NCBI GenBank assembly: GCA_030597995.1 | Contig: JAUVQV010000052.1 | Coordinates: 1 to 6,485 of the forward strand | Length of the DNA stretch: 6,485 nt | Direction: 5' to 3' | Origin: Candidatus Rokuibacteriota bacterium | Lineage (GTDB): Bacteria; JAUVQV01 | Shown here: positions 1 to 6,485 of the stretch, piece by piece | How the letters are laid out: each line of letters opens with the position of its first letter | Numbering within the stretch: position 1 is the first letter of the stretch | The notes under the pieces: generated by a model | What the model was told of the DNA's origin: nothing | Databases searched by the model: none | Seen by the model: only the letters and a program-made list of their open reading frames with translations | Program-made: the position numbers and the translations under genes

Positions 1-11
1 AGGGGATGGAT

Positions 12-47
12 TATTTTCCAGGGGTAGATAAATAATTTCCAGGGGTA
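12..47. repeat. Two direct repeats TAWTTTCCAGGGGTA, 21-base period
   Basis: The same 15-base word occurs at 12-26 and 33-47 with one mismatch (TTTCCAGGGGTA is identical at 15-26 and 36-47). AGGGGATGGATTATTTTCC at the window edge looks like part of a further, degenerate unit, so the array may continue to the left. Repeated short words of this kind occur at the ends of some insertion sequences, notably IS21-family elements, but no transposase is visible here. Confidence 0.55.
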
Positions 48-48
48 A

Positions 49-60
49 TTGCCATGGCAA
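49..60. repeat. 12-bp perfect palindrome TTGCCATGGCAA
   Basis: A perfect 12-base inverted repeat begins two bases after the second direct repeat. It could be an operator half-site pair, the outer edge of an element, or chance. No promoter or gene start beside it helps to decide. Confidence 0.4.
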
Positions 61-415
61 GGCGGTACAGTTGTATTTAGCCAAGCGCTCTATATGGCTG
101 AGTTGGCCGATATTGCTTTTCCAGGAGAAAAAGTTTTTTTCTTCACTCTCGAGAGCTATTGCACCGGATCTTGAGGGAGAATGCTCGCGGGAGAAACAGA
201 GTAACTCAACAACAGCTCGCCCATCCCTCTCTTTTGCCTCAGGAAAAACCTGGAAGACGGCAAAAAAAGCCGGAAAAAGAGCCGGGAGACACTTTCCAAG
301 GATCAAAATTCATGATCGTCCTCAAGACCCTTGAAAATTTACACACATCGCTGTGCATGTAATTGACCCTCGACGGCGGCCTCTCAACCCTCTGGACTCT
401 ATGGACACTTGAAGG
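61..415. other. Non-coding region left of fusA
   Basis: These 355 bases hold no gene I can support. Short open frames on the plus strand (71-334 and 159-362) encode low-complexity Lys/Arg/Ser-rich peptides with no recognisable family and no convincing ribosome site. The region is richer in A and T runs than the genes to its right, for instance A5-G-T7 near 128-140 and poly-A stretches near 262-278. Apart from the hairpin at 341-358 nothing definite is seen: no tRNA, no clear promoter, no riboswitch. Confidence 0.6.
341..358 (-). terminator. Weak hairpin downstream of fusA, possible terminator
   Basis: On the minus strand, ATGCACA and TGTGTGT can pair (seven pairs, two of them G-T) around a GCGA loop of the stable GNRA type. 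AAATTTTC follows. It lies about 60 bases past the fusA stop, where the operon would be expected to end. The stem is AT-rich and the T-run short, so it may be only a weak or partial terminator. Confidence 0.3.
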
Positions 416-2491
416 CTATGCCTGTCCACGCCCAGCGGCCTCCCCATTGTGTTTATAAGGCAATTCCTCATACGAATCGAACTGCATGCTGAAAGTGGCT
501 CTTCCCTGGGAGAGGGAACGGAGGGTGGTCGAATAGCCGAAGATTTCCCCTAATGGTATTCGAGCCTCGATGACCCGGAGCGAAGGCCTGGTGATGATGG
601 ATTCCACGCGCCCGCGCCGGCTTTGCAGGTTCCCAATGATCTCTCCAACGAAATCCTCGGGTGTTAAGACTTCCAACCACATTATAGGTTCGAGAAGGAT
701 AAGTCCCGCCAGTGAGGTGCCCTCGCGGAAGGCTCGGGCGGCGGCGATTTTATACACCAGGGGAAGGTCGTTATCGGGGCGATACGCTACCCTCGCAACT
801 GTGGTCTCCAAGTCTACCAGCGGGTAGCCGGACAGCATCCCGGCGCCGAGGGACTCGGTGATTCCCTCCCGTATGGCCTCGTGGATTGTCTCGGGGATCT
901 CGCCGAGACCTGGCGCGAATTTCAAGGAGAAACCCTCACCACGTTTGAGGGGAGTGAGGTTAAGAGCGACTTCGGCCTTTACGGTTTGCCCGCCGAGTTC
1001 ACGTGCGAATTCCACGGCGTGTTTGATCTCTCGACTGATAGTTTCACGATAGACAACATGGGGACGGCCGGCCCTGGCCTGGACCCTGAACTCTCGATCC
1101 AGGCGATCCAAGAGGATCTCTAAATGCAGTTCCCCCATTCCGGAAATGATGATCTGACCTGTCTCCTCATCGGTGCGAACCGTGAAGGTGGGATCTTCTG
1201 TCGCCAGCTTGGCGAGGGCCTGCTTCAGTTTCTCGCTCTCGGCGGCGGTCTTCGGCTCCACGGCAATCGAGATGACAGGTGCGGTAAAACTCATGAGTTC
1301 CAGTATCAGGGGGTGATTGACGTCGGTCAGGGTGTCGCCGGTAACGGTATGCTTCAAGCCGGTGACGGCGACGATCTCTCCGGCGCGTGCCATTTCGAGC
1401 CGCTCTCTCCGGTTGGCGTGCATCCGGAAAATGCGGGCCACTTTTTCGTGCTTCCGTCTCCCGGGGTTCAGCAACTCGTGACCGACTTGCACCGTACCCG
1501 AATAGATCCGGAAGTATGTCAGACGGCGATCCTGATCGGTCATGATCTTGAAAGCCAGGGCGCAGAACGGCCCATTGGCCTGCGGGGGACGTTTTTCCTG
1601 CTTTCCGGTCCGGGGGTCGATTCCCCGCACCGGTTCAATATCGGTTGGGGCAGGAAGAAAATCCACTACGGCGTCCAGAAGCGGCTGGAGGCCTTTGTTC
1701 CGGAGGGCGCTGCCGCACAGGACAGGCGTCACCAGGCGCCGGAGAGTCAAGCGCCGGAGGCTCATCCTTATCTCCTTTTCGCCCGGGGGGGATGCATTGT
1801 CAAGGTAGGCGGCAAGCATCTCCTCATCGTGCTCCGCCAAGTTTTCAATCAGCTCTCTGCGGGCCTTTTCGGCGGTTTCCCGATATTGGTCGGGAATGGA
1901 TGAATCCTCCGGAGTCGATCCGAGGTCTTCCTCCTTCCAGACCAGGGCACGCATCGACAAGAGATCGATGACGCCCTGGAAGTCCATTTCGGCTCCCAGG
2001 GGGATCTGGATCGGGACGGGGACGATTTCGAAGCGCTTTCTGATCATGCGCACCACCTTGCTGAAGTCTGCTCCGATGCGGTCCATCTTGTTTATGAAGG
2101 AGAGGGTCGGCACGCGGTACTTTTCAGCCTGGTGCCAGACGGTTTCGGTCTGGGGCTGAACTCCGGCGACTCCGCAGAAGACCGCGATCGCGCCGTCCAG
2201 GACCCGGAGAGAGCGTTCGACCTCAATGGTGAAATCCACATGGCCCGGGGTGTCTATGAGATTAAGCTGACAAGCCTGCCAAAAAAAAGTGGTGGCCGCG
2301 GAGGTAATGGTGATCCCACGCTCCTGCTCCTGGGGCATCCAATCCATGACCGCTTCTCCGTCATGCACCTCGCCCATCTTGTGGCTCCGCCCGGAGTAAA
2401 AGAGAAAGCGTTCAGTGACCGTGGTTTTCCCGGCGTCGATGTGGGCGATGACGCCGATGTTCCGGATCCTGGAGATGGCAACTCGAGACAT
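416..2491 (-). CDS. fusA: Elongation factor G, probably EF-G2 / ribosome-recycling (spdEFG2) type
   Basis: EF-G is a cytoplasmic ribosomal GTPase that drives translocation and, with RRF, ribosome recycling. The full five-domain form is present: 691 residues, near the usual 690-705. GTPase motifs are intact: G1 AHIDAGKT at 16-23, G2 [10 protein letters not shown] at 58-67, G3 DTPGH at 80-84, G4 NKMD at 134-137 and G5 GSA at 260-262. Domain II is about 300-400 and domain III about 405-478 (GMGELHLEI at 451-459). Domain IV is about 479-603, and domain V about 605-680 ([17 protein letters not shown]). Domain IV is atypical. The SGGRGQYG loop of classical EF-G is replaced by FARELGGQ at 495-502, and the loop with E. 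coli His583 reads AYRPDND, with Arg571 at that place. These features, and [11 protein letters not shown] before G2, match my recollection of spirochaete EF-G2 and the mitochondrial GFM2 lineage, which act in recycling. The ATG at 2491 is the only sensible start ([11 protein letters not shown] follows), but no Shine-Dalgarno is visible before it. A translocase role cannot be excluded. EF-G is certain; the subtype is likely. Confidence 0.95.
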   Translation of the reverse strand: MSRVAISRIRNIGVIAHIDAGKTTVTERFLFYSGRSHKMGEVHDGEAVMDWMPQEQERGITITSAATTFFWQACQLNLIDTPGHVDFTIEVERSLRVLDGAIAVFCGVAGVQPQTETVWHQAEKYRVPTLSFINKMDRIGADFSKVVRMIRKRFEIVPVPIQIPLGAEMDFQGVIDLLSMRALVWKEEDLGSTPEDSSIPDQYRETAEKARRELIENLAEHDEEMLAAYLDNASPPGEKEIRMSLRRLTLRRLVTPVLCGSALRNKGLQPLLDAVVDFLPAPTDIEPVRGIDPRTGKQEKRPPQANGPFCALAFKIMTDQDRRLTYFRIYSGTVQVGHELLNPGRRKHEKVARIFRMHANRRERLEMARAGEIVAVTGLKHTVTGDTLTDVNHPLILELMSFTAPVISIAVEPKTAAESEKLKQALAKLATEDPTFTVRTDEETGQIIISGMGELHLEILLDRLDREFRVQARAGRPHVVYRETISREIKHAVEFARELGGQTVKAEVALNLTPLKRGEGFSLKFAPGLGEIPETIHEAIREGITESLGAGMLSGYPLVDLETTVARVAYRPDNDLPLVYKIAAARAFREGTSLAGLILLEPIMWLEVLTPEDFVGEIIGNLQSRRGRVESIITRPSLRVIEARIPLGEIFGYSTTLRSLSQGRATFSMQFDSYEELPYKHNGEAAGRGQA

Positions 2492-2562
2492 GGCGGGAGA
2501 AATCAGGGGAGCCCGAGGGGGGACGGGCGAATGTTGATATCCATGCGCGCTCGAGGGCTAGG

Positions 2563-4767
2563 TCAGGGATTGGCGGAGGCGATTTTCACGGACTGGATAT
2601 AGTCCATCACGCCCGCGGCCAGTGAATCCACCAGGAGTTGCCGGTACTGCTCGCTGGCCAACCTCTTCCCCTCCACCGGGTGGTTGATAAAAGACACTTC
2701 GGCGAGAATGCTCGGCATCTCCGCCCCGATGAGTACATAGAACGGGGCCTGTTTTACACCCAGGTTCTTGACGCCCTTGAATTTGTGACGAAGGCCATGC
2801 ACCATGTTTTTCTGGATACTTTCAGCCAGACGGCTCGACTCGTCCATCTTGGAGTTGAAGATCTCCTTGAGGATGTGCTCCAGGTCACTCATCTTTGCCA
2901 GGGCCATGCTGTTCTCACGGGCGGCTGTTTCACGGGCGCGGAGACTGGAGGCGAGGTTTAAAAAGTAGGTCTCCACACCACGGAGTTTGCCGCCGGCGCT
3001 GGAATTGGTGTGGAGAGAGAGAAAGAGGTCTCCGCGCGAGGTGTTGGCGATGGCCGTCCTCTCCTCGAGGGGGAGGTAGATATCCCGGTCTCGCGTGAGA
3101 ACGATATCCAGGCCCTCACGGCTCAAGCGGTTGCGCAGGCGCAGGGCCAGATCGAGGGTGATGTCTTTCTCGCGGATGTTGTTGACTCCGATTGCGCCGG
3201 GATCATTCGCGCCGTGTCCGGCATCTATGACCACCCGGCGGATTTGCAGGCCAAGCTGTTGAGCCAGGGAGATTTTTCCCGAACTGGCCGCGGGGGCGGG
3301 TGCGGGGGCAGAGGTTTTCCGGAGGAGTGCATCGCCGCCGGTGACATCCACTACGAGACGGAAAGGGTTTTCCATGGGGAAGATGCGGTAGGTTTTAAGC
3401 TGATCGATGTCAAGGACCACGCGCACAGTATCTGGAGTGAACTGGCCCGCACGGATCGTCAATAGGATGCCGTCGTTCACCGGAATCGGCTGTCGATAAC
3501 GGCTTTCAACCATGGTGTTGAAAAGGTCGAGGTAGAGCCGAGGGGGCTTCTTTTCCTGTGACGATTCCTTCAGGAGGTTGGAGTAGAAGTGGGTCGGCTG
3601 GTCGAGGTCGATCACCACCCGGGTATACTCCGGATTCGACCAGTGACGGATGGCATCGACCCGGGACAGCACCGCGGGAATCGGCCCACGGGATCGTGAC
3701 ACGCGCGGGGTATCCGGCGGTTTGTGGCGGGCGAGTTTTTTCAACCAGCGTTCCGATTCTGCCCTCCGGTCACCGCGGGGGGCGAATTGGGGTACCTTCC
3801 GGAATTCACGGTAGGCCTGGGTACGGTCGTTGTAATAATTGAGATAGAGAAAGGCAATTGCCATCTGGGCGTCGTCCACCAGTGAACTCCGGGGATAACT
3901 TTTGATCAGCCGCTGATAATAGTGTTTCGAACGGTTGAGGTCGGATTTGAGAGAAGTCCAGCGGTAAAGCAGGGTGTACAGCTCGCCGGCGCGCAGGAGA
4001 GAGGTCTCGGCCTCGGTGCTGTCGGGATAGCGCTCGAAGACCCGGCGGTAACGGTCCATGACCTTGACGTAATTATGGCGGTAGCGTTGAAGTGAAGTCT
4101 TTTTCCTGAGATTCGTGAAATCTTTTTCTGCCCTGGCCAGGAAGACTGCAGCCTTTGAGACGGACCGGGCCGCTGCCGCGGCGGTCGTGGAAGCCGCCGG
4201 CGCGTTCTCTCCCCGCATATTGGGGGCCAGCTTTTTCATCCAGCGCTCGGCGGAATCCGTCTGGTCTCCCTTGGGGGCGATTCGGGATACCTTTTCGAAT
4301 TCCCGGTAGGCCTGTGCGCGGTCCTGGTAATGATCGAGGTAGAGGAGTGCGACGGCGAGCTGTGCGTCGTCCGCCAGCCGGCTCCGGGGATAGCTGTCGA
4401 TCAGACGCTGGTAGTAGTCCTTCGCGGTATTGAGGTCGGACTTGATGGAGGTCCAGCGGTAGAGCAAGGTGTAAAGCTCGCCGGCCCTGAAAAGGGCGGT
4501 TTCGGCGTCGGCGCTCCGGGGAAATGTTTCGAAAATCCGGCGGTAGCTGTCCATTATTTTGAGGTAGTTGTGGCGGTAGCGCTGGAGGGAAACTTTCCTC
4601 TTGAGGTCTGTAAAATCCCTCTCCGCCTTGGCAACAAGGGAAGAAGTTGAACTGCGAGCTTGCGAAGTGGTAAGGGGTTGGTTCCACGCCCACGCAAAGA
4701 CGGCGAGGGCTGCAAGCCAGGCCAGGCCCGTATGCGTTCCCGTTTTTTTCACAGTTCCTAGAAACAC
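2563..4767 (-). CDS. Periplasmic N-acetylmuramoyl-L-alanine amidase (TPR-like x2, AMIN, Amidase_3)
   Basis: This enzyme cleaves the amide bond between N-acetylmuramic acid and L-alanine of peptidoglycan, in AmiC-type proteins during daughter-cell separation. Residues 15-28 form a hydrophobic segment after Lys7-Lys8, with a likely signal peptidase I site after SQA at 35-37, so export to the periplasm is expected. Residues 48-181 and 213-346 are two copies of a TPR/BamD-like helical module, probably for protein contacts. An AMIN domain (about 364-476) should target peptidoglycan, and a PAPAPAAS linker follows. The catalytic domain spans about 511-724, with zinc ligands His518 (DAGHG), Glu533 and His586 (SLHTN) and catalytic Glu690 (AEVSFINH), all present. 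The start is uncertain. GTG at 4767 lies 9 bases after the mutS stop but has no good ribosome site; GTG at 4752 (residue 6) follows AGGA at a short distance and gives a more ordinary signal peptide (KKTGTHTGLAWL). The mutS spacing suggests co-transcription. At 734 residues it is longer than E. coli AmiC (about 417), because of the duplicated N-terminal region. Confidence 0.93.
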   Translation of the reverse strand: MFLGTVKKTGTHTGLAWLAALAVFAWAWNQPLTTSQARSSTSSLVAKAERDFTDLKRKVSLQRYRHNYLKIMDSYRRIFETFPRSADAETALFRAGELYTLLYRWTSIKSDLNTAKDYYQRLIDSYPRSRLADDAQLAVALLYLDHYQDRAQAYREFEKVSRIAPKGDQTDSAERWMKKLAPNMRGENAPAASTTAAAAARSVSKAAVFLARAEKDFTNLRKKTSLQRYRHNYVKVMDRYRRVFERYPDSTEAETSLLRAGELYTLLYRWTSLKSDLNRSKHYYQRLIKSYPRSSLVDDAQMAIAFLYLNYYNDRTQAYREFRKVPQFAPRGDRRAESERWLKKLARHKPPDTPRVSRSRGPIPAVLSRVDAIRHWSNPEYTRVVIDLDQPTHFYSNLLKESSQEKKPPRLYLDLFNTMVESRYRQPIPVNDGILLTIRAGQFTPDTVRVVLDIDQLKTYRIFPMENPFRLVVDVTGGDALLRKTSAPAPAPAASSGKISLAQQLGLQIRRVVIDAGHGANDPGAIGVNNIREKDITLDLALRLRNRLSREGLDIVLTRDRDIYLPLEERTAIANTSRGDLFLSLHTNSSAGGKLRGVETYFLNLASSLRARETAARENSMALAKMSDLEHILKEIFNSKMDESSRLAESIQKNMVHGLRHKFKGVKNLGVKQAPFYVLIGAEMPSILAEVSFINHPVEGKRLASEQYRQLLVDSLAAGVMDYIQSVKIASANP
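3730..4131 (-). repeat. Internal tandem module, copy 2 (amidase residues 213-346)
   Basis: This is the second copy of the 134-residue module, opening AEKDFTNLRKK and ending ERWLKKLA. It is separated from copy 1 by a 31-residue Ala/Ser/Thr-rich linker (residues 182-212) and followed by a short Pro/Arg/Ser-rich linker before the AMIN domain. Most differences from copy 1 are conservative (Ile/Val, Lys/Arg, Asp/Asn), which suggests both copies keep the same fold. Confidence 0.9.
4225..4626 (-). repeat. Internal tandem module, copy 1 (amidase residues 48-181)
   Basis: This is the first copy of a 134-residue module in the amidase. It opens with AERDFTDLKRK and contains SLQRYRHNY, RAGELYTLLYRWTS, YYQRLI.SYPRS and QAYREF. 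The spaced A/Y/YP.S pattern is that of TPR-like helical hairpins of the BamD/YbgF kind. It aligns without gaps to copy 2 at an offset of 165 residues (495 bases), with 93 of 134 residues identical by hand count. Confidence 0.9.
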
Positions 4768-4776
4768 ATTATAAAC

Positions 4777-6485
4777 TTATTTCTCTTTTTTATCAATGTC
4801 ATTCTTCCATTTCACAAGGATGCCGAAGGCTTGCAGCGGGGTAAGGCGATCGAGGTCGAGCTCGCGGACCCGCCTCTCAAGATCCTTACCGGCGGAGGGG
4901 AAAAGATCAATCTGATGCACCGGGGCTGGGGGGAGAAGGGATTTCTGTGCCAGGCGCGGGAAACCCTCCAGATTAAGTTCACCGCTTTCGAGGTTCTGAA
5001 GTATTTCCCGAGCCCTTTCAATGACGGCGGACGGGAGGCCGGCCACCTGTGCCACCTGTATACCGTAGCTCTTGTCGGCTCCCCCCTCGACAATTTTACG
5101 GAGAAAGAAAATCTGGTTCTCCCACTCCCGGACCGCGATGTTGAAATTCTTTGCCCGCGGCAGGGTGAGGGGGAGCTCGGTGAGCTGGTGGTAGTGGGTG
5201 GCAAAAATGGTTTTCGCCGATTGTTTCCCGGAACCGTGGAGGTATTCCAAAACCGCCCAGGCGATGCTCAGACCGTCGAAGGTGCTGGTTCCCCGGCCCA
5301 CCTCGTCGAGAATGACCAGGCTGCGCGGCGTAGCGTGGTGGAGGATGTTGGCGGTCTCGATCATTTCTACCATAAAGGTGCTCTGGCCCCGGGATAATTT
5401 ATCGGCGGCTCCGATCCTGGTGAAGATCCGGTCCACCACACCGATCCGGGCCTCGGCTGCCGGGACGAAACTCCCCATCTGGGCCATGATAGTTATCAAG
5501 GCCACCTGTCGGAGGTACGTCGACTTCCCGGCCATGTTGGGGCCGGTCAGGATCATGATCTGACAACCGCCGCTGTCGAGGTGGCTGTCATTGGGGACAA
5601 AGCGTTCCTCGCAGAGGAGTTCAACCACCGGGTGCCGGGCGTCGGCGAGGTCGAGACCGAAACCGTCATCCACTTCCGGCCGGCGGTAGCCGTGCTCCAC
5701 GGCGGCCTCGGCCATGGCGTTCAGGGCGTCGGCGGCCGCGATCTCAGCGGCGGTCTTTTGAATCCGGCCCGCCTCGGCCGAGATCTGCTGCCGCAGCTCC
5801 TCGAAAAGCCGCAGCTCCAGGACCTTCATATTCTCCTCCGCGCCGAGAATCCGGGCCTCGAACTCTGCCAGCTCGGAGGTGTGGAAACGCTCGGCGTTGA
5901 CCAGGGTCTGCCGTCGGGTGTAGTCCGTCGGGAGGCTGTCGACCCTGGCCCGGCTTACTTCAAGGAAGTAGCCGAAGACCTTGCTGTAGCCGACCTTCAG
6001 AGAGGAAATACCGGTACGGGTCCGCTCCCTCTTTTCAAATTCCGCCAACCAGGTCTTGGCGTCACGGGAGAGGCGGCGGAGCTCGTCCAGTTCTCCGTGG
6101 AACCCCTCGCGGATCACCCCCCCGTCCTTGAGCCGGAGCGGGGGATTCTCGACCAGACACTCTTCGATCCTGGTGCCGAGATCGGTCATGGCGTCCAGCT
6201 CCGCCAGACCGGCCAGCAGCGCAGAGGAGGTGTCGGCGAGCTCCTCTTTAAGGGCAGGAAGGTGCCGGAGAGAGTTCCGGAGGGTGGCCAGATCACGGGG
6301 AGTGGAAGTCTTGAGGGAGATACGGGCGCTGAGACGTTCCAGATCGGATATGCCCTTGCATATTTTCCGCAGGCGGGCCCGGGTGTCGGGATGATCGACC
6401 AGTTCCTGGACGGCGTCCAGCCGCTCCTGGATAGCTCTCCGGTTCGCCAGGGGGGAGAGCACCCATGATCGCAGTTTTCTCCCAC
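4777..6485 (-). CDS. mutS: DNA mismatch repair protein MutS, 5' end cut by window
   Basis: MutS binds mismatched or looped DNA as a dimer in the cytoplasm and uses ATP to start mismatch repair with MutL. The window shows 568 residues. The frame stays open to the right edge (residues GRKLRSW precede the GTG at 6462), so that GTG is not the true start; by comparison with E. coli MutS about 300 N-terminal residues are missing, including the mismatch-reading Phe-X-Glu domain. Numbering from the codon at 6462, core and lever helices lie at about 1-136 and 197-260, and the DNA clamp at about 137-196 (KVGYSKVFGYFLEVS). The ATPase domain carries Walker A GPNMAGKST at 307-315, a signature stretch STFMVEMIETANIL at 361-374, Walker B LVILDE at 382-387 followed by GRGTSTFDG, and ATHYHQL at 421-427. 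The C-terminal dimerisation helices (ADKSYGIQVAQVAGLP) follow. A sliding-clamp-type motif QIDLF sits at 517-521. All ATPase motifs are intact. The family call is certain; MutS1 is favoured over MutS2 because clamp and core are present and no Smr domain follows. Confidence 0.97.
   Translation of the reverse strand, partial: GRKLRSWVLSPLANRRAIQERLDAVQELVDHPDTRARLRKICKGISDLERLSARISLKTSTPRDLATLRNSLRHLPALKEELADTSSALLAGLAELDAMTDLGTRIEECLVENPPLRLKDGGVIREGFHGELDELRRLSRDAKTWLAEFEKRERTRTGISSLKVGYSKVFGYFLEVSRARVDSLPTDYTRRQTLVNAERFHTSELAEFEARILGAEENMKVLELRLFEELRQQISAEAGRIQKTAAEIAAADALNAMAEAAVEHGYRRPEVDDGFGLDLADARHPVVELLCEERFVPNDSHLDSGGCQIMILTGPNMAGKSTYLRQVALITIMAQMGSFVPAAEARIGVVDRIFTRIGAADKLSRGQSTFMVEMIETANILHHATPRSLVILDEVGRGTSTFDGLSIAWAVLEYLHGSGKQSAKTIFATHYHQLTELPLTLPRAKNFNIAVREWENQIFFLRKIVEGGADKSYGIQVAQVAGLPSAVIERAREILQNLESGELNLEGFPRLAQKSLLPPAPVHQIDLFPSAGKDLERRVRELDLDRLTPLQAFGILVKWKNDIDKKEK
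4900..4914 (-). other. Putative beta-clamp binding motif QIDLF in the MutS tail
   Basis: The five codons read Gln-Ile-Asp-Leu-Phe in the linker between the MutS ATPase/dimerisation part and the final helical tail. The pattern fits the bacterial sliding-clamp peptide consensus QL(S/D)LF, and MutS proteins are known to carry such a motif near the C terminus. That it binds DnaN here is inferred from the match and its position. Confidence 0.6.

Noticed and set aside
1..60. CRISPR array at the left edge
   Set aside because: The repeat is about 12-15 bases with a 21-base period, too short for CRISPR repeat and spacer units, and no cas genes are visible.
258..290. Possible terminator hairpins around CCGG / CGGC with A/T runs
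   Set aside because: Stems are only four base pairs with loops of seven or eight; the appearance comes from alternating GCCGG and poly-A words.
71..334. Short plus-strand frames in the left non-coding region (71-334, 159-362)
   Set aside because: Low-complexity Lys/Arg/Ser-rich peptides, poor starts, two overlapping frames of similar quality and no family resemblance.
1124..1903. A 259-codon open frame on the plus strand opposite fusA
   Set aside because: It lies opposite conserved EF-G domains I to III and has no recognisable domain; a shadow of codon bias.
4777..6462. Reading mutS as a complete gene starting at the GTG at 6462
   Set aside because: The frame is open upstream to the window edge with residues typical of MutS (GRKLRSW before VLSPLANRRAI), and a MutS without its first 300 residues would lack the mismatch-binding domain.
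5581..6468. A 295-codon open frame on the plus strand opposite mutS
   Set aside because: It is antisense to strongly conserved MutS sequence, its peptide matches no family I know, and long antisense frames are expected opposite GC-rich genes.

Overview
The window reads as a stretch of chromosome from a GC-rich Gram-negative bacterium, most likely of the former Deltaproteobacteria (Desulfobacterota and relatives). This is inferred from three things: mutS followed directly by a periplasmic AMIN/Amidase_3 amidase, an order I recall from Geobacter-like genomes; an amidase with an N-terminal helical-repeat region typical of envelope proteins of that group; and an EF-G that resembles the second, 'spd' type (spirochaetes, planctomycetes, deltaproteobacteria). 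No 16S or other marker is present, so the assignment is tentative.

Layout: all three real genes lie on the minus strand and are read right to left. At the right edge (4777-6485) is the C-terminal two thirds of the mismatch-repair ATPase MutS; its 5' end is outside the window. Nine bases after its stop comes a 734-residue N-acetylmuramoyl-L-alanine amidase (2563-4767): signal sequence, two tandem copies of a 134-residue TPR-like module, AMIN domain and zinc amidase domain. After a 71-base gap comes a 691-residue elongation factor G (416-2491), whose domain IV tip loops differ from those of classical translocase EF-G and point to the ribosome-recycling type. The left 415 bases hold no convincing gene. 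They contain a weak hairpin that may end the operon and, at the extreme left, short direct repeats and a 12-bp palindrome that could be the end of a mobile element or of a repeat array cut by the window.

The spacing suggests one transcription unit, mutS-amidase-fusA, with its promoter beyond the right edge. The products act in different processes: DNA mismatch repair in the cytoplasm, peptidoglycan cleavage in the periplasm and ribosome function in the cytoplasm. The grouping therefore looks like conserved housekeeping order, not a dedicated pathway. I found no CRISPR array, tRNA, rRNA, toxin-antitoxin pair, defence system or clearly new system. The most notable points are the internal duplication in the amidase, the non-classical EF-G, and the repeats at the left edge.
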